Shown piece after piece: positions 1 through 64,000 of a DNA stretch of 64,000 nt. The notes beneath the pieces were generated by a model. That model saw only the letters and a list, made by a program, of their open reading frames with translations, did not search any database and was not told where the DNA came from. The translations under genes and the position numbers were made by a program. Source of the DNA: Acanthochromis polyacanthus (taxonomy: Eukaryota > Chordata > Actinopteri > Pomacentridae); contig NC_067122.1 of NCBI RefSeq assembly GCF_021347895.1, positions 36,426,215 through 36,490,214 on the forward strand, written 5' to 3'. The first letter of the stretch is position 1, and every line of letters starts with the position of its first letter.

Positions 1-600
1 TAGTACTAAACACTGTATAGATGGACAAGTAGATTTATGAAACACCAATCTCTTGGCTTTATCTTATATGTGATGTCACACTTTTGACTGAGTATTTAAT
101 GTTCTTTACATGTGAAGAAAACAGTTGGAAAAAGCATTCTACCTCAATTCTTATACTCTTCTAACGTTGCAGTTGGTTTCAGCTCACAAACTTGTCCTTT
201 TCTTTCTTACTGATGTGAATCAGCTGCATCTTTATAATATTCCGCTGCCTACTCTGCGTGGCTGCGACCTACAGCCGGTTCATAAAAGCTTTTCTATTAT
301 GCTCCTCCAAACGCCTGCTGTCAGGTGGGTGTTAAAACACCTCTGGAGCAGAACTTTTTACTATTGCAGCAGAAAAGGCAGCAGGTAAGTGCGAGCTGCG
401 GTTCACACTGTGGTAGAAAATGACAGAAACCACAGACCTCAGGTGGAGACCACAGCAGAAGAGATTTATGACTAACCATGTTTCCAGATGTTACAAATGT
501 GAACTCATGATCAGTCAACAGAGCTGATTGATTTTCATCCTTTTTCCCTCCGTATGTGGGCGTCCATCTGAAAGTACGCATAAAGTCAGTGCAGTCCTAC
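1..600. other. last visible aff3 intron, no feature recognised
   Basis: AT-rich intronic sequence downstream (on the minus strand) of exon p. I looked for the terminal AFF exon (a helix with LVRY and QGLxWLR-like wording) and did not find it, so it lies left of the window. The small open frames here show no family resemblance. Confidence 0.6.
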
Positions 601-55728
<55,128 letters not shown>

Positions 55729-56689
55729 CTGTCAACACACAAAGACAAAAACAAAAGGGATGTTCAGACATTACGTTTGAAATTTCAGGACAAACTGCGC
55801 CAACAACATTAAAAAAAAAGAACAGGAGTGAATCTTATCAGCAGCGTACAGTGAATGCGATTAGTCATTTTCAGGTTTTTAGAAAAAACTCCACACTGTG
55901 ATTGATTCAGTAATTCTGTGATCAGCAGTGAAGACGAATGGTTTGATTCGAATCAATTCTCTGCACAGTGTCAATTAATTGATTTGTTCATTAATTAGAT
56001 TAAGTTCAATTAGATTAAATTACAGCAGCCACTGAGTAAACAAAGAATCGACCAAATCAGCGCTGTCAGGAGAAAACTGTAAACAGGTTTTAACGAGCAT
56101 CAGAACCAGCTGCATCTTCATCTTTGTCACAACACTTTATTAGGACACCCAGCCGTTTGTTCAGCCACAAACAGAAGAACATCCAGGGAAATCCTTCATC
56201 ACAAACACTGAATGCGTAAATGTGGCAACACCAACACCACAGTCTCAAACATTTACAGTAAAATCAGTAAAAACGTCTAAAAAGTAAAACACTGTCCATA
56301 TTCACTGTATTCTACATCACTGTAAGTATTTGTTTAATATAAATTTAAAAACTTCACGAGTCCACATATTTCTGTCTGTTTTAATCAGATTTTGCCATCA
56401 GTGGTGACAAGAGATAATACTATGGAGAGGTCCAAAAAACTAAATGAAAAATGCATAATAAATAAATGCAAGTGATCATTTGGACAATCAAGCCACAATA
56501 ATTTGAGATAAACTATTGTTTGTAGTCTATTTTGAGAATAAATAACGATAAACAAGTATATCATCAATAGAGAAAATTAAAATAGTTATAAATATTGACT
56601 GGTGTATTCTGTTACTAACCTATAATAAATACTACTACAAAACAATATAATAGCTATGTTAAGACTGCTCCTTTGTGTTGGCATTATGC

Positions 56690-56747
56690 TTTTCTTTCAA
56701 AAATAAGGACATCTCTAAGTAACCCCAAACTTTTGAGCACTAGTGTA
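56690..56747. repeat. terminal fragment of the AAAAGTTTGGGGTCAC MITE family
   Basis: aaataaggacatctctaagt and accccaaacttttgagcac are the right terminal repeat of the family at 10786 and 61862. The rest of the copy is missing. Confidence 0.65.
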
Positions 56748-58019
56748 TATATATGTATTTATATATATATCAACTGTAATTTTTGTTAACTTTGGTGTAC
56801 TTCTGTTCAGCAGTGAAATAAATATTCAGATCCTTTACTTAAGTACAAGTACCACTACAGCACTGTCAACAACACTCCACTGCCAGTTAAAGTGCTTCAT
56901 GAAATATCTGTCGTCAGCAGCAGCATATAAGAAGAGTTCATTTGCAAAAACAGATAAGTCCGTTTTGATAAATAGTCAGAAAACTTTTTTTATTGTTTAC
57001 TTGAGATAATATCAATCAAACTGAAGTTGAGTGGATTTGACTCAGTAGAAAAATACATGACAAAATAGAGAAAAAATAAATTATTAGTGTTATTATTATT
57101 ATTATTATCCCAAGTAATAAAAAAATGAGTTTTCTGAAAATGGAGTTACCTGTTTCTGCAAATGAACTCTTCATATGTATTTTATTCAAAATGTAGCTAA
57201 AGTATTAAAGTGAAAGTATGATTTTGTCCCTCTGATGCAGTATTATATACAACATGACTGGTTTAATAATCATGAAGCATCAGAGTGTCAGCAGTGTGTC
57301 ACTGCTGAAGCTGCTGCTGGTTTGAACTACTTTATATCCAGTTTTATAAACAAAGATGTCAGATAAATCTGAGGGTCCAAACATGATTAATGTGAGAACA
57401 ACAAAGCTCTGATCCACAAATCTGTCCTGGATTTTTCAATAGTCTTCGATTTCTGGTGGGATATTGAATCAGTGGAACATTTATTGAAATGTGAGAAGTT
57501 TATAGAGAAAAATCTGCATTTGGAGACGATGACATCTGAAACGGGAAAGGTTTTGTGAACGCTGGTTTAATCTTTAACTTTGTATTGTATTTAGAACCTA
57601 TTGCATCATCCATTATGTTAAAGGAAATGATATTAATATAATGCCGTCTACTCTTAATTTACATTAGCCAGATTATACTGAACAAGGCTAGTTCAGTATT
57701 TTACATTTAACAAAGCTGCAGAATAAATGGCAGACTGCACTAATTGATACAACATGAAGCCGCAATCTACCTTTCACCCTCTTAAACCTTCACTCCTCTT
57801 AAACTGGCTTTTCTCTCCTCAGTCAGCTCCTTTTCTCTTCCTGTCCTCCGTAAGAAGAGAAGGGCTCCTTGTCATTAAAAGGACAAGAAAACCTCTCTAT
57901 TTTCTCATTATCCTCTCTTCCTTCATCCCCTCCTTCCCTTGTTTCCTCGCTGCCCTCTCTCTTCACCCCAGCCTCTGTTCATGCCTTTATTTCTATTCAT
58001 ACTTTTCCTCTTTTCAGCC

Positions 58020-58250
58020 AAAGAATGAGGTGATTAAGTTTGTCAGCGGAGCCTTTTCTAACCCCCTCAAACCCGTCTCCCTCATCCTCTCCTCCTCCCT
58101 CCATCACCTCCCAGTCAATTTTGTACATGACTACATCAATTACAATAACAAAACAAAAACAGTAAACTCAATTTCTGCAAATATCGGCAATTAATTTCTC
58201 TTCAAGCACTGTGGGCCAACAATTAACATGAATTAGTCAAACAAAAACGG
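58020..58250. promoter_or_regulatory. possible conserved noncoding block
   Basis: Mixed-complexity sequence with gtacatgactacatcaatt, gcaattaatttctcttc and aattaacatgaattagtc is set among more degenerate DNA and follows a CT-rich stretch. Coding potential looks poor. Conservation is a guess made from texture alone. Confidence 0.2.
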
Positions 58251-59880
58251 GACCTTTTCTCGCCTCTGGCTTGTTGTTTCTCTCTCTCTCTTGGAATAAG
58301 GTGATTAACTGGACCAGTGAAGTTTCTGATGGATCGATGCGGAGCTGCAGGCTAGAACAACAAACCTCCTCAGATCTTTGGCTTTGGGAGACTTGCAGGG
58401 CTCACAGAGAGGATCTATGTGTGAATATATTTAGCTAGCTGGTGGCTTTACTCGGATTTAAATAAAGAACAACCCAACCGGCTTTTACTGTATTCACACA
58501 AGCTCCTCTGTTACGGCACATCTGGAAGTATTGCTCCTGACACAATGAAAAGCCGTTTCACCGAAAACAAGACAATTCAGACCTTAAAGCTTTCAGAGAT
58601 GTGTGTGATTTTATTTCGAAAAATCTCCGTATCCTCCTCTCTGCTCTTTTCTCACGTGGGTGCAACACATCACTATGTTTCACAGCAGGCCCGGCAATAC
58701 AGTTTTAACAAGGCTTTAGACACCCCCACACCATCTTGAACAGTGACTGAACAATGAATTCTTTGCTTGTCTTTACGCCGTCGCTTTAGTTTGCGTGAGA
58801 GACTTTATAAAGGATTTCTAACACCTGAACGCCGAGTTCAAAATCCTGAATTTTCTGATGCAACTCTTGCGCAGGGCTTGCATTGACTGAAAATGTAGCA
58901 GCTACTGGATTTTCACTAGTGGAAAACAAAGAGATTCTACAGGCCGCATTTTTAGCATCTTCCCATCGGCTGCCAGTTGGATTTGACACAGACAGTCCGA
59001 GTTCCCGAAGACTTGTGTCTGCATTCACAAACACTAATCTGTCCTACATGTCCAGTCCACCTCACCTCCGTCCTGTATTACCAATCATGTACAGCAGATA
59101 AGACACAAAATGAGCAAATGTCGTTCTTTCCCACATGCCAGCCAAGATATGAGATGCCTCTATTTACTCACCTGCCTTTAAGTCCATGTAGTCACTCCTC
59201 TCCCTTCCATTTACTGGGTACCCTTGTGAACTCATCGATCGATACCTTTCCATACCTCACACATGCCTGTTTGCGGTAGTTTGTGCTGACTGTCTGGTTT
59301 GCTCTGACCCTTTGTTACATGTTATCACCATTTCAAGGTTTATTAGCAGCCTCTGCACTTTGCTTTTTTCCCTGGATGATTTTGCTGCTTCTCTATGAAA
59401 AAAAAAAGAAGAAGCTGGACACAACGCACCAACTTGATTTGTAATACACAGCCCATACCACTGGACATAATCGGAGCTCTGAGGTGCAGCACCTATCATT
59501 ACCCTGAGAATAAACAAATGATGAGGTGTGTTTACTTCATCACAGCAGCCGCCTGGCAGAACTGGTGATTATACAGACAGAAAGTGAGTGAAAAATACCA
59601 CATGTAGCTAGGAATAAGCATAATTATTCCCAAAAACCTCCTGTTTGAGCTCCTTTAATTAAAGCTGTGCTCCATGCAGTGTTTTGACCCTTGTCCTTTA
59701 AGCCTCTTTTCTCTGCCAACATGCACTTTTTTTTAGATTTTCTTTATTCACGACGCATTGCACATTTACACCAACCAAAACTGTGATTTGAGGTCACTCT
59801 AGAACTGCATGCTTCAGTTGGAGGGTGCCATTAAACTGGTAAAGGTCAGCGCTGCTCACTTCAGTACCACACTGCTGGCA

Positions 59881-60056
59881 GATGTAGACTCAGTATGCTT
59901 AAAGGTAACTCAAACAGAGCTGTGCTTAAATTGTTTCCCACTACAGTGCAATATTTGAGAACTTAATGTATTGTTTTCTTCATAAAACACACAACAAATC
60001 AGATATGTCCATCATGCATTTACATCTGTGTTTCCTTGTTAGCAATCCTCTTGCTG
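59881..60056 (+). repeat. local duplication, unit 1
   Basis: gatgtagactcagtatgctt, cttaaattgtttcccactac and cacacaacaaatcagatatg recur in the same order 510 bp downstream. No terminal repeats are visible, so this looks like a local segmental duplication or two truncated copies of one repeat. Confidence 0.8.
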
Positions 60057-60390
60057 TATTTTTTGATGTATTACCAATATTGACAATTGATCAATAAAAG
60101 ACTAATTTGTCACGCGTAATTTTCTACGTGTGAAAAATTGCCATTTCCCCGTGACTCGTGTGGTTATTACAAAATGCATGACATACTTTGAACTTGAAAA
60201 CATTCAATCAATTCATTGTTTTTTAAATTCAGCCACCTAAAGTTCTACTTCAAACTAAAGGACAAAATACACTGCAAGTTTAGCAATATTCTCCTTCAAA
60301 AACATCGATTTCAACAAAGGGGTTTTCTTTTTATAATCTCATATTATCAAATGTGTCACACAGAAAACGTCTGCATTCCAGTGGCTCTGT

Positions 60391-60567
60391 AGATGTAGAC
60401 TCAGTATGCTTAAAGGTATCTGAAACAGTTTTGCTTAAATTGTTTCTCACTACAGTGATTTATTCGAGCCATTAATGTTGTATGCTTTCTTCACAAAACA
60501 CACAACAAATCAGATATGTCCATGCTGCATTCACATCCCTTTTCTTGTTAGCAGTCCTTTTGCAGTA
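60391..60567 (+). repeat. local duplication, unit 2
   Basis: Partner of 59881-60056 with scattered substitutions and small indels. The roughly 335 bp between the two units is not duplicated. Confidence 0.8.
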
Positions 60568-60842
60568 CACGCTAAAATGCAAACAAAATTTGGACTAATG
60601 CACAAAACCACTGCTCTGTGTCCTTATTAGAGGTCAAACAGTCCACAGTATAGCTTTAACTATGCATTTTGGGATCCATCAAGAGCACAGATATTATTCC
60701 AGGTGCTACTGAGTCCACTATTGCCAGAGGAGATTATTACACTTTATGAAGTATCAGTCCTTTTAAGCCTCGGGGTGCAGCGGTGCTACATCACATAGCA
60801 AAGGCTGCATATTTAATGAGAGGCTGTTTAAACACTCATGTG

Positions 60843-61260
60843 CACTGATTAGCCACAATGTTAAAACCACTGACAGCTGACTGGCTCACATCATGTTCTC
60901 CTGGTGAACCTGGTTACTGGCTGTTACATGGATGCTACTTTGAGATGACAATACACCCGAGTACACTGTGAAAACTGCTCTGCAATGGATCAAGGAACAC
61001 AACAAAGAGCCCAAAATGTTGACATCAAAGCTCTGAACATCTCAAGCTGAACAAGCATCAGGTAGCACCAAAACATGCCCGATCACTGGAGGCCTCACCC
61101 TTCACCCCACAGGACCGAAACCATCTGCTGCCAATGATTTCATTCCAGACACAGCAGGACCCCTCCAGAGATTCTGTGTCCGTGCCCTGACAATTCAAAT
61201 GCAGCATGAAGGTGACCTAAACAATATTTGGCAATATTTTTAATGCTGTGACTGATAAGA
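60843..61260 (+). repeat. DNA-element-like repeat, family of 50172-50713
   Basis: It starts cactgattagccacaatgtt and ends near aatgctgtgactgataag, giving inverted ends. The interior carries ggatcaaggaacacaacaaa, shared with the copy at 42978. Confidence 0.65.
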
Positions 61261-61280
61261 GTAGTCTGACAGTGAGATGA

Positions 61281-61662
61281 GATCCATCCATCCATCCATC
61301 CATCCATCCTCTACACACCGCTTTATCCTCATTAGGGTCGCGGGGGGTGCTGTAGCCTATCCCAGCTGACTCGGGCGAAGGCAGGGGACACCCTGGACAG
61401 GTCACCAGTCTGTCACAGGGCTACATATACAGACAAACAATCACACTCACATTCACACCTACGGACAATTTAGAATAATCAATTAACCTCAGCACATTTT
61501 TGGACTGTGGGAGGAAGCCGGAGTACCCGGAGAAAACCCACGCATGCACAGAGAGAACATGCAAACTTCATGCAGAAAGATCCCAGGCCCACCCCGGGAT
61601 TTGAACCAGGGATCTTCTTGCTGCAAGGCGAAAGTGCTAACCACTGCATCACTGAGCAGCCC
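61281..61662 (-). repeat. DANA-like tRNA-derived SINE, full-length copy with (ATCC)n tail
   Basis: Read on the minus strand it starts ggctgctcagtgatgcag, has ttagcactttcgccttgcag, a B-box-like ctggttcaaatcc, ggagtacccg-type phrases, and ends in a (GGAT)n run (ATCC at 61283-61309 on plus). It is the most complete of the three SINE copies. Confidence 0.9.
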
Positions 61663-61861
61663 GTGAGATGAGATGTATGAGAATATAGTAGATCTCCTAA
61701 GCTTTTCTGTCTTTGACCCTCAAAACAACTGACACCTGAGACTCACAATAAATGTAGGTATAATGACAACACAAAGAAACAGCCATATTATAACCATAAT
61801 ATTATTTTATACTAGTATTTGATACAGGTTAGTAGCAAAATACATCAATCAAAGCAATGTG

Positions 61862-62220
61862 CACTACCGTTCAAAAGTTTGGGGTCACTTAGAAATGTCC
61901 TCATTTTTGAAGGAAAAGCAGTTTTTTCAATGAAGATAACATTAAATGAATGATAAATCCAGTTTAGACATTGTTAATGTGGTAAATGACTATTCTAGCT
62001 GGAAACGTCTGATTTTTAATGGAATATCTCCATAGAGGTACAGAGGAACATTTCCAGCAACCATCACTCCTGTGTTCTAATGCTACATTGTGTTAGCTAA
62101 TGGTACTGAAAGGCTAATTGATGGTTAGAAAACCCTTGTGCAGTTATGTTAGCACATGGATAAAAGTGGGAGTTCTCATGGAAAACATGAGATTGCCTGT
62201 TAGACCCCAAACCTGTACAG
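61862..62220 (-). repeat. Tc1-type MITE, near full-length copy
   Basis: The left end cactaccgttcaaaagtttg and right end agaccccaaacctgtac are inverted repeats. The interior (minus strand) matches the copies at 10786 and 11333: gctaacacaatgtagcatta and gaacacaggagtgatggttg. Confidence 0.8.
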
Positions 62221-64000
62221 TCGTGTGTATATATATAAACTGTAGCACTAAACATACAAGTACGTAGGCGTAGCTGATTTGCACAGACACTAGTGATGTC
62301 TGTAACAAACTGCATTTAGCTACAATTTTTGCAAAGACTTTTAACTAAAATACTGAATTTCTGTGTTTTAAAATTTTATTTTATTCCTGTAAATCATCTT
62401 GCAACCCAAACTGATTTAACTCAACGGGTAGAACAGTAGACGATGTTCACAGCACAGATTTTAATTTGTCGAGTTAATAAAACAGACGTGTAATTAAGTG
62501 TAACTGGGGTTTTGTTAGAAATTTTGTGTTATCTGTGCTTTTCTGGTTATGGCAAGTCAAACTTTCTGCTGTGGACTATTGATTGATTGAGTGCTATGTG
62601 TATTCACTGTACAATTGATAACAAAATCAGAATAAAAGAAAATGAGTTGGAGGACCACAATCACCTGACGATGTGTTAAATGAATGAAATTATTCCATCA
62701 AAAGACCGGAAATCACTGGTTTGATGCAGATTTTGCACCACTAGTTCTCTAAAATTCCTCCTTAAGAAACGCTTCAAATAAAAAATATTAAATTTGGTTG
62801 CTGGATTTCATTAAGCTGCTCCAGTTTCAGGATCCTGGTATTTTTCAGGCTGGCTTAGCACCATAATGGCTTTAACAGACCAGAGCCACTGTTAATCTTA
62901 ACACCTGTGCTCTTCCTGCTGTAAATGAATATAGCGTGCATCAAACTGGAGTTAGTTTAAAGTTTGTGTTGACCAGATGGACTTCTATCATCAGTGGCTG
63001 TAATTAGATGAAGTCGGATGCACACAAGCTTCCAAAAAGCGTCCAAAGGCAAAACCCTCGAGCCTATTATAATTATTTCCTTAAGACTGATGTCATCCAT
63101 AGATTTATTTTAAAGCCACACAGTGCATCAGTACAACACCTCAGAAAACCTGTGTGAGTAGTTTTTGCAGAACCACATCCACCCCCTTGTGCATTGGACA
63201 TTTTTTTTATATCAATCGTGCTTTTATATAAAGACAGAACTTTTAGCCTGACTTTGCTCCGACCAAGGTGATCTGTCATCACGAGCTCGCGCCGAGAAAA
63301 AGGCAGAAATACAGGGAGATGGAGACAAAGGATAGTCCTGCAGCAGTAATTGGGTTGCTGTTTTTCTGTCAGTTTCTAAAGTCATTAGGAACATCTCTCT
63401 CTCTGCTGCTATCACTCATCCCCTCTCCTCTCTCCTCCATCTCTCCTTCCTCTGCTCTTTCTTTCAATTCCCTCCTCTCCGCTGTCTCTTTTGCTCTGTG
63501 CCAAAAACATATTCATCATACTCCTCTGCTGCCCTCACAGCGTTGTGCCACAGCATACTAATGACAGTGTGCATCTGTGTGTGCGTCTGTGTGTGTGTTA
63601 CACGGAGACTATGTCAGCATGTGTTTATATTTATGTGTTTGCTGGCGTAAATGCTTGTGAGTATAAAGTCTGCGGCGGCACACTGTATGCTCTTGTATGT
63701 ATATTTGGGTGCACGTGTGCAATACATGCGAGGCTGTGTGTTTTATTGTGAACGTGTATGTGTTGTGTTTCACTTCGGGCTATAAAAGCTTGATAATACA
63801 CCATGCACTCATTTGCTATAAGCCTGTTAACAGCATGCACAGAAAAATGCCACTGAATTCATCTCAGCCTCTCTCTCTCGCTCTCTGTCTTCTCTTCGGT
63901 CTCGTTCTTCTTGTTTTCTCTCCATCTCTTTTCTCTTTATCTTCGCCTGCTGTCTCTGTTCTTATCAGTCTGTCTCGTCTGTTTTGGTCTTTCTCTCTCC

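Larger units (their letters stand above)
55729..64000. other. upstream aff3 intron or 5' region, no exon recognised
   Basis: Besides the repeats listed separately there is a (TTA)n run near 57085-57108, another AGTAAAAGT/AAGTACAAGT-type repeat at 56815, and CT-rich sequence at 63395-63480 and 63860-64000. I looked for N-terminal AFF exons, including the conserved acidic and WPPPL-type segments, and found none, so the 5' exons probably lie beyond base 64000. Confidence 0.5.

Noticed and set aside
1..600. Terminal aff3 exon expected downstream of exon p
   Set aside because: No acceptor followed by the expected C-terminal wording was found on the minus strand, so it must lie outside the window.
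57754..58194. 146-codon plus-strand open frame
   Set aside because: CT-rich composition and no known motif; no supporting splice structure. The 3' part may be a conserved noncoding block instead.
58786..59101. Overlapping open frames on both strands (82 and 72 codons)
   Set aside because: No family resemblance, no flanking phase-compatible splice sites linking to aff3.
61283..61309. (ATCC)n run considered as an independent microsatellite
   Set aside because: It is the 3' tail of the adjacent minus-strand SINE.

Overview
The window looks like nuclear DNA of a ray-finned fish, most likely a percomorph teleost. It shows short GT-AG exons in long AT-rich introns, a Tc1-like transposon with IR/DR-type ends, DANA-like tRNA-derived SINEs, several MITE families, fragments of fish LINEs, and long (TG)n and (CTGT)n microsatellites. 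The species cannot be named from sequence alone.

One protein-coding gene accounts for all the coding sequence I can support outside transposons. It is an AFF-family (AF4/FMR2) transcription-elongation scaffold on the minus strand, best matching AFF3/LAF4. Sixteen exons were placed by hand between 55728 and 601. Every splice site is GT-AG and every exon-exon phase agrees, giving about 1004 codons with no stop. In protein order they encode a Ser/Glu/Asp-rich tract, the NKWQLD motif, Lys/Arg-rich blocks, the SREFIET-polySer element, an AF9/ENL-binding motif (LWVKIDLSLLSRV), a large Arg/Glu/Asp-rich segment, and the C-terminal homology domain. The N-terminal exons (beyond 55728 or beyond the right edge) and the last coding exon (left of base 601) are missing.

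Layout, left to right: 1-600, last visible intron; 601-15422, C-terminal-domain exons in introns holding SINE, MITE and (CTGT)n repeats and a TAAT-rich block that looks like a conserved noncoding element; 15423-22456, an intron with a Tc1-like element at 17192-18828 and an L2/Maui-like LINE tail; 22457-23727, two exons, one of 1050 nt; 23728-31217, a repeat-rich intron; 31218-35001, five exons; 35002-55690, a 20.7 kb intron with a (TG)47 array, SINE, MITEs, an L1-like reverse-transcriptase remnant and a TATA plus CpG-rich patch near 53.2 kb that could be an internal promoter; 55691-55728, a 38-nt exon; 55729-64000, intron or upstream sequence with repeats and a local duplication.

I see no prokaryotic operons, CRISPR arrays, rRNA or tRNA genes, and no previously undescribed multi-gene system. 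The points most worth checking are the charged insertion in exon 7, the candidate internal promoter, the CNE-like block beside exon 14, the inverted repeat pair filling most of one intron, and a Tc1 copy apparently one base away from an open transposase frame.
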